Positions 22,615 to 32,052 of a stretch of DNA of 64,000 nt are shown here, piece by piece. Source of the stretch: Dietzia sp. NCCP-2495 (GTDB lineage: Bacteria > Actinomycetota > Actinomycetes > Mycobacteriales > Mycobacteriaceae); the NCBI RefSeq assembly GCF_026011735.1, contig NZ_BRVN01000007.1, forward strand, positions 62,001 to 126,000, read 5' to 3'. Positions within the stretch are counted from its first letter, which is position 1, and every line of letters starts with the position of its first letter. The position numbers and the translations under genes are program-made. The notes beneath the pieces are model-generated. The model was given only the letters and a program-made list of their open reading frames with translations, made no database searches and was not told the origin of the DNA.

Positions 22615-23565
22615 ATGAACACGATGAGCGACCGCATCGCCGGCGTGATGATCGGCACCGCCGTGGGGGACGCGCTCGGTGCGGGCTACGAGTTCGGCTC
22701 CGCGCCCCTCGGCACCGATGGTCCGCAGATGATCGGCGGCGGACTCGGCGGCTTCGCACCCGGCGAGTGGACCGACGACACCACCATGGCCTGGTGCGTC
22801 CTCGACGCGGCGGCGCAGCACAGAGGCCTGCGCTCGGAGGCCGCGCTCGACGCGGTCGCCCGCAACTTCCGCGAGTGGTACGACTCCCGACCGCCGGACA
22901 TCGGCACCCAGACGCGCGCGGTTCTCGCCGCGGGAGGTCCGCGGCCCACGTCGGCGGGGCTGCTGCAGGCGTCGGCGGAGTTCGCGACCGGGCGCGCGCG
23001 GTCGGCGGGCAACGGATCGCTCATGCGCACCGCGCCGGTCGCGGTGGCGCACCTGGGCGAGCCGGGCGAGATCGTGCGCGCGGCGACGGCGGTAAGCGAG
23101 CTCACCCATGCCGATCCGCTGGCGGCGCAGGCGTGCGTGCTGTGGTCCCTGGCGATCGACCGGTCCGTGCGGTACGGGGTGCTCGACGTCCGTAGTGGGC
23201 TGGAATGGTTCGACGACGACGAGGTGCGCGACTACTGGACCGGCGCGATCGATGAGGCCGAGCAGGGTCCGCCCTCGCGCTTCGTCGAGAACGCCTGGGC
23301 GGTGGGAGCGTTGCAGGCCGCGTGGTCGGCCATCCACCACACGCCGGTGCCCGCGGACGATCCGTCCCGCCACGCGACACAGGCCCTGGCGACGGCCCTC
23401 GCCATCGGCAACGACACGGACACGGTCGCCGCGATCGCGGGCGGCCTGCTCGGCGCGCGCTGGGGTGCCTCGGCGTTCCCCACCCGGTGGCGGGGCATGC
23501 TTCACGGCTACCCGGGGCTGACCGGCGAGCGGCTTGAGGAGCTCGCGGTTGCTGTGGGTGCGTGA
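22615..23565 (+). CDS. ADP-ribosylglycohydrolase (DraG/ARH family)
   Basis: 316 aa. Dimagnesium-site motifs are kept: GTAVGDALGAGYEFG and WTDDTTMAW near residues 52-60 and GNDTDTVAAIAGGLLGA near 263-279. The family removes ADP-ribose from proteins, nucleic acids or small molecules. Divergence from nrtR with two operators fits a circuit in which free ADP-ribose relieves repression of its producer or recycling enzyme. ATG is preceded by GGAGTGGAG. Confidence 0.9.
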   Translation: MNTMSDRIAGVMIGTAVGDALGAGYEFGSAPLGTDGPQMIGGGLGGFAPGEWTDDTTMAWCVLDAAAQHRGLRSEAALDAVARNFREWYDSRPPDIGTQTRAVLAAGGPRPTSAGLLQASAEFATGRARSAGNGSLMRTAPVAVAHLGEPGEIVRAATAVSELTHADPLAAQACVLWSLAIDRSVRYGVLDVRSGLEWFDDDEVRDYWTGAIDEAEQGPPSRFVENAWAVGALQAAWSAIHHTPVPADDPSRHATQALATALAIGNDTDTVAAIAGGLLGARWGASAFPTRWRGMLHGYPGLTGERLEELAVAVGA

Positions 23566-23688
23566 CGCCCGCGACGTCGCCCCGCGTGGTCCACGGACGC
23601 ATTTAGTGGTTCGCAGTCGCACCGGGCGGTCCACACATGTCCGGTGAGGGTGTGGACGGGCGTGCACAGGGCGGGGGAGGATTCAGGA

Positions 23689-25836
23689 GTGACCCCTGAA
23701 CAGCCTGATCCCGTTCATCGCGCACTGGCGGAACTCGACGCCCGGCTCGGACGCATCACCGCCGAGCTCGCGGACGTCCGCGCCGGGCTGTCGGACCTGG
23801 CCAGGCAGTCGGCTGCGGCGCCGGGCCCTGCGAGGGGCGGGTCATCTGCCTCGGTGTGGAGCCCCGGACCTGCTTCCGGCCCTCTTCCACATTCTGGACC
23901 CGGTCCCGCACCGGCGAGTGGCCCGTGGCGACCAGCCGCCCCCGCTGCGGCACCGGGGCGTCCGGCCCCCGGCCAGCCAGCACCGGGCCAGCCTGCACCC
24001 GGCCAGCAGCAGCCGTGGCGTCCCGGGGTCGGACCAACGCCGGAGGCGGCGGGTAGCACCCCGCGCTCCCGCGGAATCAAGATCAACGCGGCGACGATCA
24101 TCGCCGCGATCGGCGGCGCCGTGATGCTCGCCGGAGTAGCCTTCCTGCTGGTCGTGGCCATCCAGGCCGGACTGTTCCCGCCGATCGCCCGCGTGATCGG
24201 GGCGGCCGTCCTCGCCGCCGTCCTACTCGGACTCGGCCTGTGGCTGCAGTCGCGACATGAGCCCACCGACTCGCGGCCGGTGAATCCCGGCGCTCTGGCA
24301 CTGGTCGGAACCGGTCTGGCCGCGGGAATGCTCGACGTGATCGCCAGCACCGTGCTCTACCAGTGGGTGCCGATGCCGGCCGCCTACCTCTTCGTGGGTG
24401 GCCTCGCGCTCGGGGGAATCGCCCTGGCTCACCGCTGGTCATCGGCCGTCCTGGCGTGCCTCGTCACCGCGGGCACCATGGCCCTGTCGCCGCTCATCTC
24501 CTCCGGCGTCGAACTGCCGATCTTCTACGCGATCATCGGCATCGCCACCGCCCTCCTCGCCGGCGAGCTCGGCACCGTCGTGCGCGTACTGTGGTCTGTC
24601 CCGCCAGCGTTCCTGCTCACCGGCTACCTCGCGAACTCGGGCACCACCGCCACGAGCGACGTGATCGCGCTCGTCGTGGCCGCCCTGGCCTTTGCCGCCG
24701 TGGCAGTGGTGGTGGCCTGGTACGACACCTTCCGGCGGAGCCCGGTGAACGAGACCGCGTCCCTCGTCGTCGTCCCCACTGCGGTTCCCCTCCTCGTGAT
24801 CCCGCCCCTCGACCTCGCCCGCCCCGGCCTGGTGGTGGGGCTCCTTCTCGCCGCCGCCTACCTCGTCATCTCGGCCCTCGTCGGACGGGTCGCGATGGCC
24901 GGTGCGGGACTCGGCGCACTGACCGAAGCGAGCGCACCGGCCGACGGGGGCGCGGCGAGCGACCCTGCCGCTCCCGCCGGACCCGGTACCCGATCCGAGG
25001 TCGAGGCCCGACACGGCGCAGGGATGGTGCTGGCCGCGGTGACCGGCTGTGTGGGCAGCGTCCTGCTCGTGGCCGCCTGGGTACGGCTTGGGGACGACGG
25101 GCCCACCGCCTTGGCGATCACGCTCACCGCCGTCGCGTACGTCCTGGTCGCCGGACAGTGGGCCCGGGCCTGGGTGGAATGGGTCGCCGGCATCACCACG
25201 GTGCTCGCGCTGCTGGTCTACCTGGTGGTCAACCAGCCGCACCTCTCGCTGAGCGAGCGCCTCGCCGTGCGGGAGTTCACGTACCTCGACGTGGTGGCGT
25301 CGTTCGCGATCGGGGTCCTCGCGGTGGCCGCGACCTGGTGGATCCGCCGGCGCCATCCCTCCGAGGCGACGCGCGCGATGATGGCCGGGGCCGTGGTGGC
25401 GTTGGCCGCGCTGTCGGTGATGGTGGTCGCGGCCGGCGTGGTGATCGGCGGGCTCTCGGGCTTCGCGCGCAACGGGTTCCTCGCCGCGCACCTCGTGGTG
25501 ACCGTGCTGTGGATCTGCTGCGCCGCGTGGCTCGTGCTCACCGCCAGCCCGCGCTTCGCGGAAGCCCGCACGCTCGGGTTCGTGCTGGGCGGACTCGCGC
25601 TGGCCAAACTGCTGTTCCTCGACCTGGCCACGCTGCCGGGACTGTTCCGGGTGCTGTCCTTCATCGTGGTGGGTGCGGTCATGCTCGCGGTGGCCGTCCG
25701 GTACCGCAAGGACGGGGACCGGGAGGACGAGACCGGTGCGGGCGGGAACCGTGAGGGCGGCGGCAGGCCCAGTGGTGGGCCCGGCGGTGGTGTCGGCGCT
25801 GGTTCCGGCGACGGTCCCTGGCAGCCCGGCCGGTAG
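23689..25836 (+). CDS. DUF2339-type polytopic membrane protein
   Basis: 715 aa from the GTG at 23689, which has an AGGA site just upstream. A short Leu/Ala coiled-coil start (ALAELDARLGRITAEL) is followed by a Pro/Gly/Ala-rich linker with APGQP repeats (about residues 60-115) and then some 16 or more hydrophobic segments. A soluble insert rich in Ala/Pro/Gly sits near residue 420. The tail after the last helix is Gly/Arg-rich. This architecture is that of the large DUF2339 membrane family; function unknown, possibly a transporter or envelope protein. Confidence 0.8.
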   Translation: MTPEQPDPVHRALAELDARLGRITAELADVRAGLSDLARQSAAAPGPARGGSSASVWSPGPASGPLPHSGPGPAPASGPWRPAAPAAAPGRPAPGQPAPGQPAPGQQQPWRPGVGPTPEAAGSTPRSRGIKINAATIIAAIGGAVMLAGVAFLLVVAIQAGLFPPIARVIGAAVLAAVLLGLGLWLQSRHEPTDSRPVNPGALALVGTGLAAGMLDVIASTVLYQWVPMPAAYLFVGGLALGGIALAHRWSSAVLACLVTAGTMALSPLISSGVELPIFYAIIGIATALLAGELGTVVRVLWSVPPAFLLTGYLANSGTTATSDVIALVVAALAFAAVAVVVAWYDTFRRSPVNETASLVVVPTAVPLLVIPPLDLARPGLVVGLLLAAAYLVISALVGRVAMAGAGLGALTEASAPADGGAASDPAAPAGPGTRSEVEARHGAGMVLAAVTGCVGSVLLVAAWVRLGDDGPTALAITLTAVAYVLVAGQWARAWVEWVAGITTVLALLVYLVVNQPHLSLSERLAVREFTYLDVVASFAIGVLAVAATWWIRRRHPSEATRAMMAGAVVALAALSVMVVAAGVVIGGLSGFARNGFLAAHLVVTVLWICCAAWLVLTASPRFAEARTLGFVLGGLALAKLLFLDLATLPGLFRVLSFIVVGAVMLAVAVRYRKDGDREDETGAGGNREGGGRPSGGPGGGVGAGSGDGPWQPGR

Positions 25837-25858
25837 CGGCGGAGGCGGAGTCGGCCGG

Positions 25859-26320
25859 TTACCGCAGGGACACCGAGCCGTCGGGGAGCGGTTCGCCGAC
25901 GTAGATCTGGAACGCGCGCGGTGTCTCACCGGACATGAGGACCTGGATCTCCGGATGGTCGACCTCGTCCGGGTCGTCCGACGGCATGCTCCACACCACC
26001 TCGTTCGCGGTGGTGAGCAGATGCAGTGCCGCCCGGGTCGCGCGGACCCACCGCACGTGTTTGAGGGCGGGCTCGTCGCGGAGTTCGTCGTCCGCGAGCT
26101 CCTCACGGTCGCGGAGATCGACCATCAGGCGCTCGCCGTCCGGCGCCTCGTAGGCGATGCAGACGCGATCCACCAATACGGCGAGCGGCCACGACGGGCC
26201 GGTTCCCAACAGGTCGATGAGGACCATTCGGGCGTCGCCCACCTGGCTGGGCGTCGGGGTGGTGAGGACCTGCATGCGTGCGGCTACGTCGTCGGTGATG
26301 GAGATGAGCTGAACAGTCAT
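25859..26320 (-). CDS. Uncharacterised protein (153 aa)
   Basis: ATG at 26320 chosen for its GAAGGGAT ribosome site; a start 15 nt upstream is possible. Acidic, no signal or membrane segment. Segments such as QVGDARMVLIDLLGTGPSWP, RLMVDLRDREEL and PEIQVLMSGETP do not match a family I recognise. It ends 23 bp from the convergent DUF2339 gene. Confidence 0.6.
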   Translation of the reverse strand: MTVQLISITDDVAARMQVLTTPTPSQVGDARMVLIDLLGTGPSWPLAVLVDRVCIAYEAPDGERLMVDLRDREELADDELRDEPALKHVRWVRATRAALHLLTTANEVVWSMPSDDPDEVDHPEIQVLMSGETPRAFQIYVGEPLPDGSVSLR

Positions 26321-26448
26321 GGCAGATCCCTTCATCTGAGGCGGGACAGCCTCGGGAGAAAGGGGGAAGTGGTGCGACCCGAACCGTCCCGACTGTGATC
26401 TGTATCATACAAGCTGGCCCGGCTGGGCAGGTGACGGATGGGTGACGA

Positions 26449-26997
26449 TTACGGGGCCGGCGGGTGCGAGCGGGCGGCCCGGCGCTGCTCCCGGTCGAGC
26501 CTCCGGGCGGCGTGCCGTTCCGCCTCGCGACGACGCTCCACCTCGTGGTCGTACGGACTTCCGCGGAAGCGCCGGAACGAGTAGACGAGCAGGCACAGCG
26601 CGATCCCCGCGGAGAACAGGAGTGTCCCGCCGGTGCCCCACCCGCCGAACAGCCAGTACTCGTCGCTGACCGGCCACCAGTCGGGCGCGGGCGGGTGCAG
26701 GCCCCAGACGATGCCGATGCCGGCCAGCCAGGCCACGCCGATCAGGGAGGCGACGATCCGCGGCCAGGTCTGGACACCCTTCGACGCGCCCTCGAGTGCC
26801 ATCCGCTTGACCGGATCGACGCGGTTCTCGACCCATTCGTACTGCTGCGAGAGCACCACCATGCCGGCGAACAGCATGAGCAGTCCGGGGCCGGGCAGGA
26901 ACAGGGCGGCGATCCCCAGCACGACCAGCACCCAGCCGAGCGTCTCGAGCAGGAGGCGCTTGACGGCGACGTAGCCGAGTCGTTTCACGGAAGCCAT
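26449..26997 (-). CDS. PGPGW-type transmembrane protein
   Basis: 182 aa. The first helix pair contains LGIAALFLPGPGLLMLFAG, the signature of the putative PGPGW transmembrane family; two more hydrophobic segments follow (IVASLIGVAWLAGIGIVWGL; LLFSAGIALCLLVYSF). The C-terminal 40 residues are strongly basic and cytosolic by the positive-inside rule. Function unknown. Confidence 0.8.
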   Translation of the reverse strand: MASVKRLGYVAVKRLLLETLGWVLVVLGIAALFLPGPGLLMLFAGMVVLSQQYEWVENRVDPVKRMALEGASKGVQTWPRIVASLIGVAWLAGIGIVWGLHPPAPDWWPVSDEYWLFGGWGTGGTLLFSAGIALCLLVYSFRRFRGSPYDHEVERRREAERHAARRLDREQRRAARSHPPAP

Positions 26998-27042
26998 GGT
27001 TGCAGAAAATGGCCCACGGCCGCAGGGAAGGGCGCGGGTGAG

Positions 27043-27672
27043 CTAGGCGAGCACGGGCGAGCGGAAGTCGCGCGCTGCGGCCACACCTGCGGCGATGTCG
27101 ACCTCGGGCCAGCCGTCGGGAGCGTGAAGGACGGCCCGGAGGTGCTCGGGGGTGAGCTCGGCGCCGGCGGCGATGAGAGCGTCGACCGCGGCGGTGTCGG
27201 GGGCGTCGAGGAGGGTGTCGTCGGCGAGCTCGTCGATGATGTCGCGCAGCGCGAGCGGCGTGGCGGGGAACAGGTCGGGGTCGAAGCCGTCGTCGACCGG
27301 CTGGTCCAGGCGCCACCACCGGGCGCCGTCCCAGCCGTACAGGAAGCCCAGGTAGGAGCCGTGCGCGCGGGCGTGTTCGACGCCGCGGCGCCACCAGCCG
27401 GGGGCGTCGCCCACCAGGTCGGTTCCGGACTCGCCGTCGCGTCCGCTGCCCTCGGTGAGGGAGAACTCGTGGTGCCAGCCGGCGAGCAGGGCGCGACCGT
27501 CGCCGGGACGGAGCAGGGCCATCCACATCTCGTCGCCGCGGGTCCAGTGCAGCGCGGTGGGGGAGGGGCGGTGGTGGTCCACCCCGACGGCCGCGCGTAC
27601 GGCGGCGTCCACGGCGAGGAAGGACGTGATGTCATCGGGCGTGGCGTCCATGGCGACGGGGAGCAGGGCCAT
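27043..27672 (-). CDS. Uncharacterised protein (209 aa)
   Basis: Soluble, acidic and Trp-rich (ALHWTRGDEMWMALLRPGD, PGWWRRGVEHARAHG, YGWDGARWWRLD), with a helical C-terminus. No family recognised. ATG at 27672; another ATG lies 9 nt upstream. It runs with the PGPGW gene but 45 bp apart, so co-transcription is possible. Ends before the P450 gene region, which reads the other way. Confidence 0.6.
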   Translation of the reverse strand: MALLPVAMDATPDDITSFLAVDAAVRAAVGVDHHRPSPTALHWTRGDEMWMALLRPGDGRALLAGWHHEFSLTEGSGRDGESGTDLVGDAPGWWRRGVEHARAHGSYLGFLYGWDGARWWRLDQPVDDGFDPDLFPATPLALRDIIDELADDTLLDAPDTAAVDALIAAGAELTPEHLRAVLHAPDGWPEVDIAAGVAAARDFRSPVLA

Positions 27673-27900
27673 GTGCCCCACGGTAGGGGGAAATGACGAC
27701 GACGACGAGACCCCGTCGATGAACGTCCGGTGGACTCCCGGTTGCGTCCCGTGCTGCCCCGACGCGCCGCGGGTTCTCGGGGGGAGCGTGCCGGATTCTC
27801 GGGGGGCGTAGCCGGACTGTCAGGGAGCGCGACGGACTCTCAGAGTGCGCGTCTGGGTAAAGCCACCCGCGGGATACGAGGCGCTCGTACCGTGGTGGAT

Positions 27901-29196
27901 ATGGACACTCGTCTACCTTCCGGCCCGCGCCTGCCTCGTTTGGTGCAGACGCTGGGCGCGCTCGCGGCCCCCACCGTCACGTTCCCCGCCGCGGCCCGGC
28001 GCTACGGGGTGCCGTTCTCGCTCCGGCTCCTCCAGGGCCGCCGGATCGTCGCGGTGTCCGAACCTGCCCAGGTCAAGGACGTGTTCGCCGGGTCCCCGTC
28101 CGTCTTCCATGCGGGTAAGGGCAATGACCTGTTGCGTCCGCTGCTGGGGGAGCATTCCCTGCTGCTGCAGGACGGCGACGAGCACGCCCGTGCCCGCCGA
28201 CTGCTGGCGCCGGCCTTCGGCAGGCGGGAGATCGCGGGCTACCGCGCGATGGTCGAGGAGGTCACCGCCCACCAGGTGGCGACGTGGCCGGCGACGGGTC
28301 GGGTGCGGGCGCACGTCCTTCTCAACGAGCTCACGCTCGAGGTGATCCTGCGCGTGGTGTTCGGCGTGACCGACACGGCGCGACTGGACCGGATGCGGCC
28401 GGTCGTCGCGCGCGCCGTGGACGCCGGTCCCGTGGTGATGATCGGGCTGGGGAAGCCGGCACTGCACCGGTTCTGGCCGTGGAGCCGTGAGGTCCGCGAC
28501 CTGGAGACGATCCACGAGTTCCTCTCCGAGGAGATCGAGTGGGCTCGTCGCGACTCGGACCTGGCCGGTCGGCGCGACCTGCTCGCCCTGCTCGTGCGGG
28601 CCTCCGCCGAGGACGCCCAGGGGCTGTCGGACACCGAACTGCGGCACCAGCTCATCACGTTGGTGGCCGCCGGTCACGAGACCACCGCCACCGCGATGGC
28701 CTGGGCGATGCTCGAACTGGCCCGTCACCCTGACGTACAGGACAGGTGCGTCGAGGAGATGGAGGCCGGCGGCACGGAGTACCTGGACGCGGTGATCAAA
28801 GAGGTCCTGCGCCTGCACCCCGTGGTCCCGATGGTCATGCGGGAACTGCAGGAGCCGGCGACCGTGGACGGCCGCACCTACCCCGCGGGCGTGACCGTAT
28901 CGCCGTCGATCGTGCTGGCCCACCGCTCCTCCGACGCCTATCCCTCGCCGCGGGACTTCGACCCGCAGCGCTTCCTCGGTGACGTGCCCACGCCCACCAC
29001 GTGGCTGCCGTTCGGCGGTGGGGCCCGCCGGTGCATCGGGGCGTCGTTCGCGATGATGGAAGGGCAGGTCATCCTCCAGCAGGTCCTACGCCGGTACCGG
29101 ATCGAGCCCATCGGCAGCGGCCGCGAGTGGCCCCGGGCGCGCAACGTGACTCTGTACCCGTGGAAGCGTGCGCGTGTGACGCTGAGAGGACGCTGA
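27901..29196 (+). CDS. Cytochrome P450
   Basis: 431 aa from the ATG at 27901; the upstream open frame is low-complexity and unlikely to be coding. P450 signatures: I-helix AAGHETTATAMAWAMLELAR, K-helix EVLRLHP, a PEXF-like PRDFDPQRFLGD and haem loop FGGGARRCIGASFA with the cysteine ligand. Sequence style is that of bacterial CYP families with longer N-termini related to fatty-acid or terpene oxidation; substrate unknown. No ferredoxin is adjacent. The following gene starts 2 nt after its stop, implying one transcript. Confidence 0.88.
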   Translation: MDTRLPSGPRLPRLVQTLGALAAPTVTFPAAARRYGVPFSLRLLQGRRIVAVSEPAQVKDVFAGSPSVFHAGKGNDLLRPLLGEHSLLLQDGDEHARARRLLAPAFGRREIAGYRAMVEEVTAHQVATWPATGRVRAHVLLNELTLEVILRVVFGVTDTARLDRMRPVVARAVDAGPVVMIGLGKPALHRFWPWSREVRDLETIHEFLSEEIEWARRDSDLAGRRDLLALLVRASAEDAQGLSDTELRHQLITLVAAGHETTATAMAWAMLELARHPDVQDRCVEEMEAGGTEYLDAVIKEVLRLHPVVPMVMRELQEPATVDGRTYPAGVTVSPSIVLAHRSSDAYPSPRDFDPQRFLGDVPTPTTWLPFGGGARRCIGASFAMMEGQVILQQVLRRYRIEPIGSGREWPRARNVTLYPWKRARVTLRGR

Positions 29197-29197
29197 T

Positions 29198-29845
29198 GTG
29201 CGTTTTCTCCCCGGCCCCCCTACCGTGGATCCTGTGAATGCTTCAGAGTCGCCCGTGCCGATGCCCGAAGCTCAGCGTGCGTCGGCACCTCGCATGTACA
29301 CGTGGGTCTCCGACACCGGTCGGGTGATCGAGCAGGTCAGAGTGGTTTCTGAGGAGGGCGCGAGTCGCGCCCGCGGTCGTGTCGTCTCGGCCACGCACTC
29401 AGATCATGACGCTTTCACCATCGAGTACGAGGCCGAGATTTCGGCCGCGTTCGAGCTGCGTCGGGTCCGGCTGACCACCGCCACCCAGGATTTCGAGCGC
29501 ACGATCGAGTTGACGTGCGACGCCGAGGGGTCGTGGCAGCTCGACGATCCCTCCGACACCCGCTCCCGCGTCGGCGGCGTGGGCGTCAAGGACATCGACC
29601 TGACGTACAGCGTCTTCTTCGCCAGCCTCATCATCCGTCGCCTCGGCCTGGACACCCAGCAGGATTCCGCCGAGGCGCGCGTGCTCTCGGTGGACTCCCT
29701 CACGCTCGAGGTCAGTGACGACACGGTGACCATGTCCTCGGACGACGAGCAGATCTACGGCATCACCGCCACCGGGTCCACCACGGCGACCGTCGACCCC
29801 GACGGCATGATCCTCGAGGTCCACGGGCTGAGCCGACGCGTCTGA
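29198..29845 (+). CDS. Putative glycolipid-binding domain protein (DUF1089-like)
   Basis: 215 aa from a GTG two bases after the P450 stop, with AGAGG upstream; a GTG at 29234 is an alternative. The body is beta-rich: AFTIEYEAEISAAFELRRV, FERTIELTCDAEGSWQLD and a GVGVKDIDLTYSVFFASL segment with LIIRRLGL, matching the putative glycolipid-binding family (PF06475 type). Coupling to a P450 gene suggests a lipid-related role, but no activity is established. Confidence 0.7.
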   Translation: MRFLPGPPTVDPVNASESPVPMPEAQRASAPRMYTWVSDTGRVIEQVRVVSEEGASRARGRVVSATHSDHDAFTIEYEAEISAAFELRRVRLTTATQDFERTIELTCDAEGSWQLDDPSDTRSRVGGVGVKDIDLTYSVFFASLIIRRLGLDTQQDSAEARVLSVDSLTLEVSDDTVTMSSDDEQIYGITATGSTTATVDPDGMILEVHGLSRRV

Positions 29846-29918
29846 GCCGCCGCGTCGGTGCCTTCCCGCTGGGTAGATCCGGCCATCGGGCCGGTCCAGT
29901 CTGGTCGGTCTGCGCGGT

Positions 29919-30917
29919 TCAGTCGGCCAGACTGACAGGCCGACCCTGCGCCCCCGCGGCCCGCAGGGCATCGAGCCATCCCGGTGCCCCGGGACGGATC
30001 ACGACCGCCTCCCGCTCGACCTGCGCCTGCTCGTAGGCCAGCCGCGCGCGGTGTCCCTCGTCGATCAGCGGCCCCAGGCTCCCGCCTGCCGCCAGCGCCT
30101 CGCGCGCCGCGGTCAGGTCCGTCAGCACCTCGTCGAGCACCCCCAGCAGTGCGTCCCGGTTGGGTTCGCAGATCGCCCGCACCAGGTCGGGCGCGGTGCT
30201 GGCCACGCGCGTGCCGTCACGGAACGAGCCGGCCGCCAGCGCCAGCGCGAGGTCCGCGCCGCGCTGTCCCGTCAGCGCGAGCGACTCGGCCAGCACATGC
30301 CCCACATGCGAGATCCGGGCGACCGCGCCGTCGTGCTCGGTCGAGCTCGCCGAGACGAGGCGTGAGCCGCAGTCGGTGGCCATCGCGGCGACGCGTGCCC
30401 AGGTGTCCGGGTCGGCGTCGTCGTCGGCCGCCACCAGCCACGTCGCCCCGCGGAACAGGTCGGCCTCGCCGGCCTCCCACCCGGAGTGCGCGGTGCCGGC
30501 CATGGGGTGTCCGCCGACGAACCGGGCGGCGAGGCCGTGGCGCCGCACCGCGTCGAGGACGGGTCCCTTGACGCTGATCACGTCGGTCAGGGCGACGCCC
30601 GGCGCGTGCTCGGCCACCGCGCCCAGAACCGTGTCGAGGGCGGGGAGGGGGACGCCGACGACGACGAGGGCGTCCCGCTCCAAGGCCCGGCGGAGGACGT
30701 CGGCCAGATCCGTGGAGACGTCATATCCGTCCGCGGTGGCGGCCACGGCGGTGGGGGCGGAGCGGTTCCAGCCGAACGTCCTGTCGGGCCCCAGCGCACG
30801 CATCAGCGACCCGCCGATGAGACCCACGCCGAGCACGCACACGGCAGGTGCTCCTGCGGGCGGGGACGGCGGGGTGGATGCGGCTGTCGTCCTCGCGGGG
30901 GTCCCCTCACTCGTCAC
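29919..30917 (-). CDS. tyrA: Prephenate dehydrogenase
   Basis: 332 aa. Rossmann motif VLGVGLIGGSLMRALG near residues 28-43, then VGVPLPALDTVL, TDVISVKGPVLDAV and the substrate motif VGGHPMAGTAHSG, followed by SHVGHVLAESL and the long helical domain. It oxidatively decarboxylates prephenate to 4-hydroxyphenylpyruvate with NAD+ or NADP+ in tyrosine synthesis. The N-terminal 22 residues are a Thr/Pro/Ala-rich extension. Divergent from the tadA pair, an arrangement also seen in mycobacteria (recollection). Confidence 0.92.
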   Translation of the reverse strand: MTSEGTPARTTAASTPPSPPAGAPAVCVLGVGLIGGSLMRALGPDRTFGWNRSAPTAVAATADGYDVSTDLADVLRRALERDALVVVGVPLPALDTVLGAVAEHAPGVALTDVISVKGPVLDAVRRHGLAARFVGGHPMAGTAHSGWEAGEADLFRGATWLVAADDDADPDTWARVAAMATDCGSRLVSASSTEHDGAVARISHVGHVLAESLALTGQRGADLALALAAGSFRDGTRVASTAPDLVRAICEPNRDALLGVLDEVLTDLTAAREALAAGGSLGPLIDEGHRARLAYEQAQVEREAVVIRPGAPGWLDALRAAGAQGRPVSLAD

Positions 30918-30953
30918 CTGACAAGGTTCTCACAGCCGACTACGGTTGAGCCC

Positions 30954-31493
30954 ATGGCCAGCAGCTCCGACCGAAGCTCCCGCGACAGTGGAGGGGACTC
31001 CTCTGACGACGCGGTGACCGGCGTCGCCCTCGGGATCACCCAGGAGAGAGGGGACTGGCATGTCACTCGCCTCGACGATTCGGCGCTGACCAGCCTCGAC
31101 GACGCGGCCCGCCAGGTGCGGTCGCTGCGCGCCGAGGGGGCGTCGTTCGGGCTGGTGGATGTGGACCACGAGTACTTCGTAATCCTGCGTCCCGGCCCGT
31201 CCGGACTGCGGCTGATGCTGTCGGACGTCACGGCGGCGCTGGACTACGACCTGGCGGCCGACGTGCTCGACGAGCTAAACGTCGAGGCGCCCGATCTGAC
31301 GGACGAGGAGCTCGAGGAGACCGACCCCTGGGGCGAGGGAGACATGGCGATCCTCGAGGACCTGGGGCTTCCGGAGGGAGTGCTGGAGATCATCGTCTCC
31401 GAGACCGATCTCTACGCCGATGAGCAGCTGCAGTCGGTCGCCGAGCGGATGGGCTTCGGCGCCCAGCTCGAGCGGCACCTCCCCGACACGTGA
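30954..31493 (+). CDS. tRNA adenosine deaminase-associated protein
   Basis: 179 aa. Segments GVALGITQERGDWHVTRL, YFVILRPGPSGLRLMLSDVT and the acidic DLTDEELEETDPWGEGDMA match the conserved actinobacterial protein encoded next to tadA. Function unknown; the strict gene pairing suggests help with tRNA deamination. Its stop overlaps the tadA start (GTGA). Confidence 0.88.
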   Translation: MASSSDRSSRDSGGDSSDDAVTGVALGITQERGDWHVTRLDDSALTSLDDAARQVRSLRAEGASFGLVDVDHEYFVILRPGPSGLRLMLSDVTAALDYDLAADVLDELNVEAPDLTDEELEETDPWGEGDMAILEDLGLPEGVLEIIVSETDLYADEQLQSVAERMGFGAQLERHLPDT

Positions 31494-31960
31494 CCTCGCC
31501 GGCCCGTCGCGCGGCCGACGAGGCGGTGATCCGTCGCGCGCTGGAGGTCGCCGCGGGCACCCCGGTGGGGGATGTGCCCGTCGGCGCTCTCGTCCTGGGG
31601 CCCGACGGCCGCGAGCTGGCCGTCGCCACCAACCGTCGCGAGGTCGATGGTGACCCCTTCGCGCATGCCGAGGTGCTCGCGTTGCGCGAGGCCGCCCGCG
31701 TCCTCGGCGACGGGTGGCGGCTCGAGGACTGCACCCTCGTGGTGACGCTCGAACCGTGCACGATGTGCGCCGGGGCGGCGGTCGCGTCGCGGATCGGCCA
31801 CATCGTTTTTGGCGCCTGGGAACCTCGGACCGGGGCCTGTGGCTCGTTGTGGGACGTGGTGCGGGACCGTCGGCTCGTGCACCGGCCCGAGGTGCGGGGC
31901 GGGATCCTCGAAGCCGAGTGCGCCACGGTCCTCGAGGAGTTCTTCCGCGCCAGGCGGTGA
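31490..31960 (+). CDS. tadA: tRNA-specific adenosine deaminase
   Basis: 156 aa. Zinc-deaminase motifs: HAE at residues 59-61 and PCTMC at 89-93 supply the His and two Cys ligands and catalytic Glu. TadA converts A34 of tRNA-Arg(ACG) to inosine; a tRNA-Arg(ACG) gene, its substrate, is in this same window. GTG start overlaps the partner gene. Confidence 0.93.
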   Translation: MTSPARRAADEAVIRRALEVAAGTPVGDVPVGALVLGPDGRELAVATNRREVDGDPFAHAEVLALREAARVLGDGWRLEDCTLVVTLEPCTMCAGAAVASRIGHIVFGAWEPRTGACGSLWDVVRDRRLVHRPEVRGGILEAECATVLEEFFRARR

Positions 31961-32052
31961 TCGTCACCGGTGGTGCTGGTCGCCTCGGTCTCCGTACCGT
32001 GGTGGTCACGAGGCGCCGACTCCACAGGCGCCGTGATTCAAGGGGGCACCAC

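Noticed and set aside
23951-24012. Short tandem repeat encoding APGQP units in the DUF2339 gene
   Set aside because: Ordinary Pro/Gly-rich linker expansion, not a separate repeat element.
24439-26106. 555-codon minus-strand frame opposite the DUF2339 gene
   Set aside because: His/Arg/Gly-rich antisense artefact without motifs; the plus strand encodes a membrane protein with typical helices.
27750-27860. Imperfect GGATTCTCGGGGGG-type repeats before the P450 gene
   Set aside because: Too few and too irregular to support a function; noted only as low-complexity spacer.
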